Assembly: GCF_943372915.1 (NCBI RefSeq)
Contig: NZ_CALSAN010000013.1
Location: 62,001 to 126,000 of the forward strand
DNA from: Ferrovibrio terrae_A
Lineage (GTDB): Bacteria; Pseudomonadota; Alphaproteobacteria; Ferrovibrionales; Ferrovibrionaceae
Reading direction: 5' to 3'
DNA: 64,000 nucleotides
Shown here: positions 8,379-17,368 of the stretch, piece after piece
Layout of the letters: the number at the start of each line of letters is the position of its first letter
How positions within the stretch are numbered: the first letter of the stretch is position 1
Notes under the pieces: generated by a model
Database searches by the model: none
Seen by the model: only the letters and a program-made list of their open reading frames with translations
Told to the model about the DNA's origin: nothing
Made by a program: the position numbers and the translations under genes

Positions 8379-9176
8379 CTAGCGCCAGCGCAGCACGATC
8401 TTCTCGGTGAAGCTGAGCACTGCACTGACCGTGAGGCCCAGCACGGATAGCAGCACCACGCCGGCGATCAGCTGGTCGATCTGCATCAGGTTGCCCGCCG
8501 CCAGAACGAAGGCGCCGATGCCGACCTGGGTGCCGATCATCTCGGCTGCCACCACCAGGATCAGCGCGATCGAGGAGGAAATGCGGAAACCGGCGAGGAT
8601 ACCGGGCATGGCACCGGGCAGAATCACCTTGAACACGATCATGCGGGTGGAAAGCCCGAAGCTCTGTGCCATGCGGATCAGGTTGCGCGGCACGTTGTCG
8701 ACCGCCGAATAGGCACTGATCACGGTGGGGAAGAAAACGCCGAGACCGATGGTGGCAATCTTGGAGGGTTCGCCGATGCCGAACCACAGGATGAACAGCG
8801 GCAGCAGGGCGATTTTCGGAATCGGGAACAGCGCCGAGACAACCGGCAAGCCAACCGAACGCGCCAGCACGAAGATACCCATGGCAAAGCCGATGGCGAC
8901 GCCGGCAATGCTGCCGAGAATCCAGCCTGAGAGAATGCGCTTCAGCGATGCGGTGATATGGGTGACCAGCTTGCCGTCGACCAGCAGGTCATGCAGCACA
9001 CTCACCACTTCGCTGGGTGCGGGCATGAACAATGGTGGCAGCCAGCCGAGCCGACAGGCTGCTTCCCAGCTGGCGATGATCAGCGCGAAGGCGAGCCACG
9101 GCGCCCAGCGCGTGGTGCCCGGCACGAAGCCGGCGCCACGGAAGCTGATATTGGTCTGCTTGATCGCGTCAGACAT
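8379..9176 (-). CDS. ABC permease, SsuC/TauC family
   Basis: A 265-residue inner-membrane permease of the nitrate/sulfonate/taurine importer class with about six hydrophobic helices; the conserved coupling loop is seen in SFGLSTRMIVFKVILPGAMP, and WEAACRLGWLPPLFMPAPSEV is the classic periplasmic N-terminal segment. The start overlaps the ATPase stop by 8 bp, so the two are translationally coupled. Homodimers form the pore. Family membership is certain, the substrate is not. Confidence 0.9.
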   Translation of the reverse strand: MSDAIKQTNISFRGAGFVPGTTRWAPWLAFALIIASWEAACRLGWLPPLFMPAPSEVVSVLHDLLVDGKLVTHITASLKRILSGWILGSIAGVAIGFAMGIFVLARSVGLPVVSALFPIPKIALLPLFILWFGIGEPSKIATIGLGVFFPTVISAYSAVDNVPRNLIRMAQSFGLSTRMIVFKVILPGAMPGILAGFRISSSIALILVVAAEMIGTQVGIGAFVLAAGNLMQIDQLIAGVVLLSVLGLTVSAVLSFTEKIVLRWR

Positions 9177-9942
9177 GCTGCATCTCGCGATCCGCCACCT
9201 GCGCCTCGGTCTTGATCAGGCCCCAGAGGTCGTCGTGGAGAGCCTTCAACAGGCCGGCATGTTCAGGCTTGTGCCGTTCCGTCACCGGCACCGGGATATC
9301 GACAATGCGCTTGATCCGGCCGGGCCGGCGCGACAGCACCACCACCTTGTCGGCCAGCCGCACCGCCTCGGTCAGGTTATGCGTCACATACAGCGTGGTG
9401 GTGCGCTCACGCGCCCAGATCGCGATCAGGTCTTCCATCAAGAGCTCGCGAGTCTGGGCATCCAGCGCCGACAGCGGCTCGTCCATCAGCAGCACGGCGG
9501 GCTTCACCGCGATGGCGCGTGCGATACCAACCCGCTGGCGCATGCCGCCTGAAAGCTGCTTGGGCAGGGCATCGGCAAAATCGCCCAGGCCGCAGAGTGC
9601 CAGCACCTCGGCGATGCGGGCATCCTGTGCAGCCCGGCCCAGCCCGTGATGCTCCAGCGCCAGGGCCACATTGCCGGCCACGCTGCGCCAGGGCAGCAGG
9701 GCGAAATCCTGAAACACGAAGGTGAGCGGATTGAGACAGCCGGCCGGTGCGGCACCGATGGTGGCGATGCGACCGGTCTGCTGCGCCAGCAGGCCGCCGA
9801 CCAGATTCAGCAACGTGGATTTGCCGCAGCCGGACGGGCCGATCAGTGCCGCCGTCTCGCCCTCGCCGACCACAAAGCTGACGCCATCGAGGACCACCAG
9901 GTCGCCATAGGCATAGCCGACATCCTCAAGCAGCACCTGCAT
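9169..9942 (-). CDS. ABC ATPase, SsuB/TauB family
   Basis: A 257-residue ATPase with Walker A GPSGCGKS (35-42), LSGGMRQR (130-137), Walker B LLMDEPLSALDA and the switch histidine in TLYVTHNLTEA. The LSGGMRQR variant and short C-terminus (no TOBE domain) are typical of taurine/nitrate/sulfonate transporters. It energises the permease encoded immediately downstream and lies 25 bp after the binding-protein gene, making one operon: binding protein, ATPase, permease, flavoprotein. Confidence 0.92.
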   Translation of the reverse strand: MQVLLEDVGYAYGDLVVLDGVSFVVGEGETAALIGPSGCGKSTLLNLVGGLLAQQTGRIATIGAAPAGCLNPLTFVFQDFALLPWRSVAGNVALALEHHGLGRAAQDARIAEVLALCGLGDFADALPKQLSGGMRQRVGIARAIAVKPAVLLMDEPLSALDAQTRELLMEDLIAIWARERTTTLYVTHNLTEAVRLADKVVVLSRRPGRIKRIVDIPVPVTERHKPEHAGLLKALHDDLWGLIKTEAQVADREMQHV

Positions 9943-9967
9943 GGACGATTACTCTTAGCGGCGACGC

Positions 9968-10999
9968 TTACTTCGGCAGGTCGAGGTGGCCCTTGACGAA
10001 GCTCAGATCGATAAAGTCTGCCGCCTTGACCGATTTATCGACCAGCCCCTGCGCCTGACCCCAGGCGACCTGGTCGTAGATATTTTTCACCAGCAGACGA
10101 CCCTGCGGGTCCATGTAGTTGGCGGCAATCTTCACGGTGTCGATGCTCGGCTTGGGCTGCACCCACTTTTCCAGCACCGGCATCAGCGCGAGCGCCTTCT
10201 CGCCGATCATGCGGTTGCCCTGACTATCCTTGGCCAGGAAGGCACCGGCATAGTCGGCCAGACCCTTCTGATAGGCGCGCACGAAGCGCTCGACCAGCGG
10301 ACGCTTCTCCTTGACGATCTTGGACGAGGCAAACAGCGCGCCCAGCTGCCAGGGCGTATGCTCATGCACCCAGCCGATGATGCGGCCGGCGCCATCCTCC
10401 TGTAGCTTGATCGCATTGTTGGCCGGCAGGATGGTGGCATCGACCTGGCCGCCGGCCAGCGATGCCATCATGTTTGGGATCGACTGCACCGGCTTCATCT
10501 CGACGCTGTCGAGCTTGAAACCGTATTTGTCGGCCAGCATGCCGAGATTGTAGTGGAAGCTGGAGCCCACCGTGGTGATCGCCACGCTCTTGCCCGCGAA
10601 ATCCTTCGGCGAGCGGAAACCGGCGTCATAGGCCTTCTTGGACGCGACATAGGCAACGAAATTGTAGCCCGGCTCCTCGCGGCTCTGGGCGGCAATCACT
10701 TTCAGCGCGCCCTTGCCGGCCAGATTGAAAAAGCCACCGGTGAAGGCGGTGATGCCAAAATCGGCGTCGTTGGAGGCGACAGCGACAGCGACCGCCTGGG
10801 CGGCATTGAAGATCTTGATGTCGAGATCGATGCCCTCGGCATCGAAATAGCCGCGCTCCTTGGCAATGAAAATCGGCGCGGTGGAAATGAACGGCAGGGC
10901 CGAGATCGTCACCTTGTCCTTGGGCTGGGCCAGCGCGAGACCGGGCCAGAGCAGGGCAAGAACAGACAAAACCGCGAGACGCGGATGGCGCTTCAGCAT
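9968..10999 (-). CDS. Periplasmic binding protein, NMT1/SsuA-like family
   Basis: A 343-residue periplasmic binding protein. The signal peptide covers about residues 1-24 (...LLWPGLALAQ). The characteristic front segment STAPIFIAKERGYFDAEGIDL is the NMT1/THI5 family hallmark and SVAITTVGSSFHYN lies in the ligand cleft. Members bind aliphatic sulfonates, nitrate, thiamine precursors or aromatic acids, so the ligand is open. It is the first gene of the operon (GGGGAA ribosome binding site), and the promoter should be in the 11000-11097 gap, where nothing distinctive was seen. Confidence 0.85.
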   Translation of the reverse strand: MLKRHPRLAVLSVLALLWPGLALAQPKDKVTISALPFISTAPIFIAKERGYFDAEGIDLDIKIFNAAQAVAVAVASNDADFGITAFTGGFFNLAGKGALKVIAAQSREEPGYNFVAYVASKKAYDAGFRSPKDFAGKSVAITTVGSSFHYNLGMLADKYGFKLDSVEMKPVQSIPNMMASLAGGQVDATILPANNAIKLQEDGAGRIIGWVHEHTPWQLGALFASSKIVKEKRPLVERFVRAYQKGLADYAGAFLAKDSQGNRMIGEKALALMPVLEKWVQPKPSIDTVKIAANYMDPQGRLLVKNIYDQVAWGQAQGLVDKSVKAADFIDLSFVKGHLDLPK

Positions 11000-11097
11000 G
11001 ACGTTTCCCCAGATCGTTTGTATGCAACGTTGGGGTCAAGCTAATCGGCGCGGCAGGCCCCGTCAATCAGACCGGTTGCCATGGGTCAGGCGTGTTT

Positions 11098-11385
11098 TTA
11101 AACGAGAATATTGACGTGCTGGCCGAGCAGGCCGCCCCGGCTGGGGATCGGCCGCGACTGGGTCTGCGGCAGGGCTTCGGCCGGCGCACGCTGCTGGTCG
11201 GCGACCTGGATGGAGCTGCCGATGCTGCCGAGCTGGGCGGCAAAGCTGTTCTGCTTGACCTCGGAGGTGGACGACGTGCTGGTGCCGGGCGCCGGCTGCG
11301 GGGCGCGGCTGGCCGGTGCGGCCGGGCGGGTGCCCTGCAACTGCGACAGCGCGGAAAGAAGATTGCTGCTCGGTCCGACGGCCAT
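11098..11385 (-). CDS. Hypothetical protein, low-complexity A/P/S/Q-rich
   Basis: A possible 95-residue protein beginning MAVGPSSNLLSALSQL. It is rich in Ala, Pro, Ser and Gln, has no membrane segment, and ends GGLLGQHVNILV. I recognise no family. The strand was chosen because the frame reads in the same direction as ccmI upstream and shows protein-like composition, whereas the overlapping frames on the plus strand are Arg/Gly-rich and look like antisense reading. The ribosome binding site is weak (GGGTGATT). It lies 111 bp downstream of ccmI. Confidence 0.45.
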   Translation of the reverse strand: MAVGPSSNLLSALSQLQGTRPAAPASRAPQPAPGTSTSSTSEVKQNSFAAQLGSIGSSIQVADQQRAPAEALPQTQSRPIPSRGGLLGQHVNILV

Positions 11386-11496
11386 AATCACCCAACCCCA
11401 ACGACCCAATTCCGGGCCGGAATGGCCCCCCTCAACACGGCCCGATTACGCGCAGGACTCCCTTAAACAGGGGTTAACGCCAGGCGGAGGGGCTGT

Positions 11497-12882
11497 TTAA
11501 CGTGACAGGCTGGCGAGGCGTTCGGACAGCTCTTTTGCCTCGGGCGAGTCGGGCGGCAATTGAGCCAGCAGGCGGTTCCAGGCGACCCCGGCCGCAGCCT
11601 TGTCACCGGCCTCAAAGGCGCCACGGCCGACGAACCAGAGCGCCTGCGGATGATGCGGCGCCTGCTCCAGGATTTTGGCGAATTCCGCCACCGCCTCGAC
11701 CGGCAGGGCATCGCGGCTGGTCACCGCCGGGCCGGCCAGATTGAACGCCAGCGCCAGCCGGGCATCGACCCGCGCGGGCGCCACGACCACGGCCTGACGC
11801 AGGGCGGCCCGGGCGGCATCGGCCTCGCCCAGCACCTCGCGGGCGCGCGCCAGCCGCAGCCAGCCATCGGCATCATTCGGATTGTCCTTCAGCCGCTCGG
11901 CCAGGCGCTCGACCATGCCGCGCACCATGGCGGTGCGATCCTCGGCCGACATCTGCTGGGCAGCCTCGACCTGCTCGCGGTTGGGGCCGGCGGCCACTTC
12001 TGCTGCCGGCTTCGGCGCCGGCACGGCCTGCGCCAGCGCGATACCCAGCCGGGGCGCCAGTTCACGCAGGCGGCTCTGCACCAGATCGAGCCAGGGCGCA
12101 TCGGCCGGCGACTCTGCCGCCAGCCCATACCAGTCGTCATAGGCGCCGCGGGTATCGCCTTCCTGCAGGCGGGCAAGGCCGAGATAATAGCGCGCGCCGG
12201 GATGCTGCGGCTCGCGCTCCAGCACGGCGCGGAAGTCGCGCTGTGCCGGCGGCGTCACGGCGCCATCGGCCGCCAGCGTCAGCGCCTCGGCGCGGAAGGC
12301 GTAACCTTCCACATCATCGGGCTGGAGGGCGACCATCCGATCAAAAGCCGTCACGGCTTCTGCCGGCCGATCCAGCGCCAGCAGCGACCGCCCAAGCAGC
12401 AGCCAGCCATCGGCACGGTTCGGATCGGCAGACAGGCGGTCGCGCAGCTGAGTGATCAGCCGCTCGGTATCGGCGCGCAGCTTGGCATCCTCGGCCGCAC
12501 GCTGCTGTGCCTGCGCGAGATCGATCTGCGCCGCCTCGGGCCGGCCGAGCATCAGATAAAGACCGCCGCCCAGCACCGGCACCAGCAGCAGCACAGCCAG
12601 GCTGCCAGCCAGAGTCGTCGTGCGCGACAGCTGCGGGGCCGCACCATCGGCGGCGGCATCGGCGCGCAGCAGCCGGCGCTGGATTTCCAGTCGCGCCGCG
12701 TTGGCCTCGGCCTCGGTCAGACTGCCACGTGCCAGTTCTTCCGCGATCTCGCCGAGCTGCGCCTTGTACACGGTGACATCATGCGCCTTGCGACCCGCCG
12801 CCTGCCGCTGCGTGCGCAGCAGCGGCCAGAGCAGGAACGCGAGTGCCAGCAGGGCCAGCAGAGCGAAACCGAGCCAGATCAT
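11497..12882 (-). CDS. ccmI: Cytochrome c biogenesis protein CcmI (TPR apocytochrome chaperone)
   Basis: A 461-residue inner-membrane protein that holds unfolded apocytochrome c for heme attachment. Two N-terminal transmembrane helices (about 2-22 and 92-112) flank a cytoplasmic coiled region (VYKAQLGEIAEELARG, a CcmI/CycH hallmark), followed by a long periplasmic TPR domain with repeats such as ADGWLLLGRSLLALDRPAEA and ADGWLRLARAREVLGEADAA. It overlaps ccmH by 4 bp and is the last ccm gene, consistent with its CcmFHI partnership. Confidence 0.93.
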   Translation of the reverse strand: MIWLGFALLALLALAFLLWPLLRTQRQAAGRKAHDVTVYKAQLGEIAEELARGSLTEAEANAARLEIQRRLLRADAAADGAAPQLSRTTTLAGSLAVLLLVPVLGGGLYLMLGRPEAAQIDLAQAQQRAAEDAKLRADTERLITQLRDRLSADPNRADGWLLLGRSLLALDRPAEAVTAFDRMVALQPDDVEGYAFRAEALTLAADGAVTPPAQRDFRAVLEREPQHPGARYYLGLARLQEGDTRGAYDDWYGLAAESPADAPWLDLVQSRLRELAPRLGIALAQAVPAPKPAAEVAAGPNREQVEAAQQMSAEDRTAMVRGMVERLAERLKDNPNDADGWLRLARAREVLGEADAARAALRQAVVVAPARVDARLALAFNLAGPAVTSRDALPVEAVAEFAKILEQAPHHPQALWFVGRGAFEAGDKAAAGVAWNRLLAQLPPDSPEAKELSERLASLSR

Positions 12883-13346
12883 GGGCGCGGCTCCCGATCA
12901 TCCAGCAGGGCTGCCAGCCGGCGCTGCTCCTCGGCATCCAGCGCCACTGCGGCCGGGACAACGGCCGAGCGTTGCCGGCGATACAGTGCAAACAGAATAC
13001 CGCCGCCGATCAGCAGCAACAGCGGCGGGCCGAGCCAGAGCAGCAGGGTCTGCAGGTTGAAACGCGGCTTGAGCAGAACCCATTCGCCATAGCGGTCGAC
13101 CAGATAGTTCAGCACCTTCTGATCGCTCTCACCCAGCGCCACGCGTTCGCGCACGATGCGGCGCAGATCGCGTGCCAGTGGTGCGTTGGAATCCTCGATC
13201 GACTGGTTCTGGCAGACCAGGCAACGCAGTTCGCGCGACAGCTCGCGCGCCCGCAGCTCCTGCGCCGGATCAGCAAGACGATCCTCCAGCTGCTGGGCGG
13301 CAACCGGCATCGCCAGCAGCAGCAGGACGAGCAGCGGCCTCAGCAT
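12879..13346 (-). CDS. ccmH: Cytochrome c maturation protein CcmH (thioredoxin-like, LRCxxC)
   Basis: A 155-residue membrane-anchored oxidoreductase that reduces apocytochrome c CXXCH motifs. A signal peptide (residues 1-17) is followed by the invariant LRCLVCQNQSI motif with both cysteines, the helical region SNAPLARDLRRIVRERV, and DRYGEWVLLKPRF before a transmembrane helix (LLWLGPPLLLLIGGGILFAL). It is the short, alphaproteobacterial-type CcmH without a fused TPR domain; that part is encoded separately as ccmI. It overlaps both neighbours by a few bases. Confidence 0.95.
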   Translation of the reverse strand: MLRPLLVLLLLAMPVAAQQLEDRLADPAQELRARELSRELRCLVCQNQSIEDSNAPLARDLRRIVRERVALGESDQKVLNYLVDRYGEWVLLKPRFNLQTLLLWLGPPLLLLIGGGILFALYRRQRSAVVPAAVALDAEEQRRLAALLDDREPRP

Positions 13347-13894
13347 TTCACCTTGCTCGCACGGCCGGCGGCCAGATCACGCAGCAGCGGGCGGATCTTG
13401 TTGTCCAGATCCCATTCCATCAGCGGGCCGACATGCTTGCAGACGATTTGCCCGGCACCATCGACCACGAAGGTCTCCGGCACGCCATAAACACCCCAGT
13501 CGATGCCGACGCGGCCATTGCGGTCGGCGCCGGTGCGGCTGAAAGGATCGCCCAGCTGATCCAGCCATTTCGCCACATCGGCCGGATCGTCCTTGTAATT
13601 CAGGCCATGGATCGGCGCGAGATTGTCGCGTTTCAGCGCCATCAGCAGCGGATGCTCGACCCGGCAGGGCACGCACCAGGAGGCAAAGACATTCACCACG
13701 CTGGCCTGGCCGGTCTTGAGATCGGCAGTCGACAGGCCCTGCGCACGGCCCTGCACGGGCGGCAGGGCGAATTCCGGCACCGGCTTGCCGATCAGGGCCG
13801 ATGGAATCTCGCGGGGATTGAGCGTCAGGCCGACGGCAAGGCCGAGGCCGATCAGCACAAACAGGACAAGCGGAAGAATATAGGTCAGGCGCAT
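13340..13894 (-). CDS. ccmG: Thiol:disulfide interchange protein CcmG/DsbE
   Basis: A 184-residue periplasmic thioredoxin-fold protein tethered by one N-terminal helix (MRLTYILPLVLFVLIGLGLA). The active site is FASWCVPC, followed by the family's YGVYGVPETFVVD cis-proline region. It keeps CcmH and apocytochrome thiols reduced. The start at 13894 was selected since it begins directly at the membrane anchor and sits 7 bp after the ccmF stop; the longer upstream open frame lies inside ccmF. It overlaps ccmH by 7 bp. Confidence 0.93.
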   Translation of the reverse strand: MRLTYILPLVLFVLIGLGLAVGLTLNPREIPSALIGKPVPEFALPPVQGRAQGLSTADLKTGQASVVNVFASWCVPCRVEHPLLMALKRDNLAPIHGLNYKDDPADVAKWLDQLGDPFSRTGADRNGRVGIDWGVYGVPETFVVDGAGQIVCKHVGPLMEWDLDNKIRPLLRDLAAGRASKVKC

Positions 13895-13901
13895 GGGCGT
13901 T

Positions 13902-15881
13902 TTACTCTGCCGCCGCTGCGGCTGCAGTGCGGCGCGCAGCCGGGGCACCGACGCGCAGGCGGCGGTCGCTGAGCGACAGGAAACCGCCAAAGGCCATCAC
14001 CAGCGCGCCGAGCCAGATCCAGGAGACCAGCGGTTTCCAATAGAGCCGCACGGCCCAGCCGCGTTCGGCATCGCCCTCGCCCACCACGGCATAGAGATCG
14101 GCCCAGGCCGACGGGCGGATCGCGGCCTCGGTGGTTTCCATCGGCGGCTGCTGGTAGCGGCGCTGCGCCGGCCGCATTTCGCGCACCACAGCGCCGCCTT
14201 CGATCACCTCGAAGCGGCCCTGCAGGGCGGTATAATTCGGACCCTTGATCGGCATCACGCCGTGGAAGCGATACTGCACCGGGCCGACCTGCACGATCTC
14301 GCCCGGCTTCATCACCTGCTGCACTTCCACCTGCCAGGTTTCCGACACGGTGATGCCGAGCACCAGCAGGGCGACGCCCAGATGCGCCACTGTCATGCCC
14401 CAGGCGGCACGCGGCAGGAAACGGGCACGCTGCAGCGAATCAGCAAGCGGTGCCGCAAACAGCTTGATGCGCAATGCCAGTTCGCAGAGCGCGCCGAGGC
14501 CAAGCCAGGCGGCAAGCCCAAGGCCGAGCAGCGCCATGAAGCCACGCTCGTTATGCAGCCACAGGCCGATGGCAAGCGCCAGGATGACCGCAACCGCGGC
14601 CGGCAGCAGGCGGCGCAGGGCAGCGGCCAGATCGCCGCGTTTCCAGGCCAGCAGCGGGCCGATGGCGACCGCAGCTATCAGCGGCGCCATCAGCGGCACG
14701 AAGACGGCATTGAAATACTGTGGCCCGACCGACACCTTGGTGCCGTTGATGGCATCCAGTGCCAGCGGATAGAGCGTGCCGAGCAACACGGCGGCGCAGG
14801 CGACCGCGAGCAGCAGGTTGTTGAGGATCAGGGCGCCTTCCCGGCTCAAGGGTGCGAAGACACCGACACCCTGCAGCGCCGGGGCACGGAAGGCATAGAG
14901 CGCCAGGCTGCCGCCGACCACCACGGCAAGGAAGAGCAGGATGAACACGCCGCGCGTCGGATCGGTGGCGAAGGCATGCACGGAATTGATCACGCCGGAA
15001 CGCACCAGGAAGGTACCCAGCAGGCTGAGCGAGAAGGTGAGAATAGCGAGCAGCACAGTCCAGCTTTTCAGCGTGTCGCGTTTCTCCACCACCACGGCGG
15101 AATGCAGCAGCGCCGTGCCGGCGAGCCAGGGCATGAAGGAAGCATTCTCGACCGGATCCCAGAACCACCAGCCGCCCCAGCCCAGTTCGTAATAGGCCCA
15201 CCAGGAACCCATGGCGATGCCGATGGTGAGGAAGCACCAGGCCGCCAGCGTCCAGGGCCGCACCCAGCGCGCCCAGGCCGGATCGACGCGGCCTTCGATC
15301 AATGCGGCGACGGCAAAGGAAAATGCCACCGAGAAGCCGACATAGCCGAGATAGAGAAATGGCGGATGAAACGCGAGGCCTGGATCCTGCAGCAGCGGGT
15401 TGAGACCGCGGCCCTCGAGCGGCGCCGGCAGCAGGCGTGCGAAGGGATTGGAGGTGAACAGGATGAAACTTAGGAAGCCAACGCCGATCAGACCCTGAAT
15501 CGCCAGCACGCGGGCTTTCAGCGTCGCCGGCAGATTGCGGCCGAACAGGGCCACGGCGGCGCCGAAGATGGTGAGGATCAGAATCCACAGCAGCAGCGAG
15601 CCTTCGTGGTTGCCCCAGACGCCGCTGACCTTGTAGAGCATCGGCTTCAGGGTGTGCGAATTCTCGGCCACGTTCAGCACCGAGAAATCCGAAGTCACAT
15701 AGGCATAGGTCATGCAGCCAAAGGCGAAAGCGACCAGCAGCACCTGGCCCATAGCGGCCTGCGGCGCCAGCGCGATCCAGCCCGGAATGCCGCGTGCCGC
15801 GCCGGCAAGCGGCAGCACGCCCTGAACAAGAGCGAAGCACAGCGCCAGGATCAGCGCGATATGACCAAGTTCAGGGATCAT
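13902..15881 (-). CDS. ccmF: Cytochrome c heme lyase subunit CcmF
   Basis: A 659-residue polytopic membrane protein, the catalytic part of the CcmFH(I) synthetase that ligates heme to apocytochrome c. The tryptophan-rich periplasmic WWD domain is obvious (WGGWWFWDPVENASFMPWL), as are NSHTLKPMLYKVSGVWGNHEGS and RSGVINSVHAFATDPTRG, both invariant family blocks with the heme-binding histidines. Length is the usual 650-660. It overlaps ccmE by ATGA and precedes ccmG. Confidence 0.97.
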   Translation of the reverse strand: MIPELGHIALILALCFALVQGVLPLAGAARGIPGWIALAPQAAMGQVLLVAFAFGCMTYAYVTSDFSVLNVAENSHTLKPMLYKVSGVWGNHEGSLLLWILILTIFGAAVALFGRNLPATLKARVLAIQGLIGVGFLSFILFTSNPFARLLPAPLEGRGLNPLLQDPGLAFHPPFLYLGYVGFSVAFSFAVAALIEGRVDPAWARWVRPWTLAAWCFLTIGIAMGSWWAYYELGWGGWWFWDPVENASFMPWLAGTALLHSAVVVEKRDTLKSWTVLLAILTFSLSLLGTFLVRSGVINSVHAFATDPTRGVFILLFLAVVVGGSLALYAFRAPALQGVGVFAPLSREGALILNNLLLAVACAAVLLGTLYPLALDAINGTKVSVGPQYFNAVFVPLMAPLIAAVAIGPLLAWKRGDLAAALRRLLPAAVAVILALAIGLWLHNERGFMALLGLGLAAWLGLGALCELALRIKLFAAPLADSLQRARFLPRAAWGMTVAHLGVALLVLGITVSETWQVEVQQVMKPGEIVQVGPVQYRFHGVMPIKGPNYTALQGRFEVIEGGAVVREMRPAQRRYQQPPMETTEAAIRPSAWADLYAVVGEGDAERGWAVRLYWKPLVSWIWLGALVMAFGGFLSLSDRRLRVGAPAARRTAAAAAAE

Positions 15882-16354
15882 GAGCCGGGCTTGCGCTCCG
15901 GCATCTGGCCCGGCTTGTGGCCCTGACCGTCATTCCACTGGCCGGACTTCTTCAGCGCCTCGGCCACTTCTGGCGGCATATACTGCTCGTCATGCTTGGC
16001 CAGCACCTCGGAGGCGATGAAGCGCCCCTGCGCATCCAGCCTGCCATTCGCCACCACGCCCTGCCCTTCACGGAACAGGTCGGGCAGGATGCCGGTGTAG
16101 CGCACGGTGACACTGTTGCGCAGATCGGTGACGGTGAAATCGGTGTTGAGACCGTCCTTCTTCACGCTGCCCTGCTCGACCAGACCGCCGATGCGAAAGC
16201 GCTTGTCCGCCGGCAGCTGCTTTTCCACCACATCGGACGGCGAGTGGAAGAAGACAAGATTTTCATTGAAGGCGCTGAGCACCAGGGCGGTGGCGACACC
16301 AAGCCCACCGACCAGGCCGAGCACGGCCATCAGGCGCTTTTGTTTCCGTGTCAC
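15878..16354 (-). CDS. ccmE: Periplasmic heme chaperone CcmE (GTG start)
   Basis: A 158-residue membrane-anchored OB-fold heme chaperone that carries heme covalently on a histidine and hands it to CcmF. It starts with GTG (VTRKQKRLMAVLGL), supported by the typical TRKQ/RR N-terminus and by the GTGA overlap with the ccmD stop at 16351-16354. One transmembrane helix (8-26) is followed by the OB domain (FRIGGLVEQGSV, VRYTGILPDLFREGQGVV) and the heme-attachment motif AKHDEQYMPPE with H121 and Y125. Confidence 0.95.
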   Translation of the reverse strand: MTRKQKRLMAVLGLVGGLGVATALVLSAFNENLVFFHSPSDVVEKQLPADKRFRIGGLVEQGSVKKDGLNTDFTVTDLRNSVTVRYTGILPDLFREGQGVVANGRLDAQGRFIASEVLAKHDEQYMPPEVAEALKKSGQWNDGQGHKPGQMPERKPGS

Positions 16355-16539
16355 GCCTGATCTCCGGTGCGCCCAGCATCCTGCCGCGCCTGGGCATAGG
16401 CGCGCTCGGCTGCCTTCAGACTGGCACGGCTGTACAGCGCCAAACCCGCCAGCACCGCCAGCGCCACGGCAAAGGCCGGCCAGATATAGGCGGCGTGACC
16501 ACCCATGGCGAAAAAGTCGCCCAGCGAAGCCCAGTACAC
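16351..16539 (-). CDS. ccmD: Heme exporter protein CcmD (GTG start)
   Basis: A small single-helix membrane protein, 62 residues, that releases holo-CcmE from the CcmABC complex. The family core is LGDFFAMGGHAAYIWPAF, followed by a hydrophobic helix and a charged, Ala-rich C-terminal tail. I chose the GTG at 16539 because it has AAAGGG about 9 bases upstream and includes the conserved SLGDFFAMGG segment; the internal ATG at 16506 has no ribosome binding site. The stop overlaps the ccmE start. Confidence 0.85.
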   Translation of the reverse strand: MYWASLGDFFAMGGHAAYIWPAFAVALAVLAGLALYSRASLKAAERAYAQARQDAGRTGDQA

Positions 16540-16610
16540 GGGATAACCCTTTGTTTCTTCTGGCCCCTGCGGCCAGCCCTGCGGAAAATACTGCCTTCCG
16601 CCCCCGCCGG

Positions 16611-17345
16611 CTAGCCGGCGCGGCGATCGGTCGCGGCGCTGAAGCGCATGATGCGGGCCTGGCGGCTGAGGATTTCCGCCCGCACCCGCAAGCTGAGCAG
16701 CCAGACATAATAGGCTTTGGCTCCCAGCGCGGTGATCAGCAGCGGCCAGAGGATATCGGGGTGGATTTTCGGCCCCGCCAGGGTCAGCACGCTGGCCGGC
16801 TGGTGCAGGGTGTTCCACCAATCGACGGAAAACTTGATGATCGGCAGATTTACGACGCCAACCAGTGCCAGGATCGCGGCCGCGCGACCGGCGCGGGCGG
16901 GATCGTCGAAGGCCTCCCACAGGGCGATATAGCCGAGGTAGATGAAGAACAGGATGAGCATCGAGGTGAGGCGGGCATCCCACACCCACCAGGTGCCCCA
17001 CATCGGCTTGCCCCAGAGCGATCCGGTCAGCAAACAAATTAGCGTGAAGGCCGCGCCGATCGGCGCCGAGGCCTTGGCCGTCAGCTCGGCCACCGGATGG
17101 CGCCAGATCAGGGTGACGCCGGAGGCCACCGCCATCGCGGCATAGATGAACATGGCCATCCAGGCGGCCGGCACGTGGATATACATGATCCGCGCCGTGT
17201 TGCCCTGCTGATAGTCGGGCGGCGCATAGAGCAGGCCCCAGCCCAGGCCGACCAGCAGGCCGAGCAGCGCAAGCCCGCCGGCCCAGGGGCGGATCACCGC
17301 CATCAGGCGCAGGAAGCGGGTGGGATTGGCAAGCGCGTGGAACAT
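16611..17345 (-). CDS. ccmC: Heme exporter protein CcmC
   Basis: A 244-residue, six-helix membrane protein that transfers heme to CcmE. The WWD domain is present (WGTWWVWDARLTSMLI), along with heme-ligand histidines in IMYIHVPAAWMAMF and SVDWWNTLHQPASVL. The start MFHALANPTRFLRL matches the usual N-terminus; the open frame continuing upstream runs through ccmB in another frame and is not coding. It is separated from ccmD by 71 bp, the largest gap within the ccm genes. Confidence 0.95.
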   Translation of the reverse strand: MFHALANPTRFLRLMAVIRPWAGGLALLGLLVGLGWGLLYAPPDYQQGNTARIMYIHVPAAWMAMFIYAAMAVASGVTLIWRHPVAELTAKASAPIGAAFTLICLLTGSLWGKPMWGTWWVWDARLTSMLILFFIYLGYIALWEAFDDPARAGRAAAILALVGVVNLPIIKFSVDWWNTLHQPASVLTLAGPKIHPDILWPLLITALGAKAYYVWLLSLRVRAEILSRQARIMRFSAATDRRAG

Positions 17346-17368
17346 GGGCTGAATATATAGGCTGCGGG

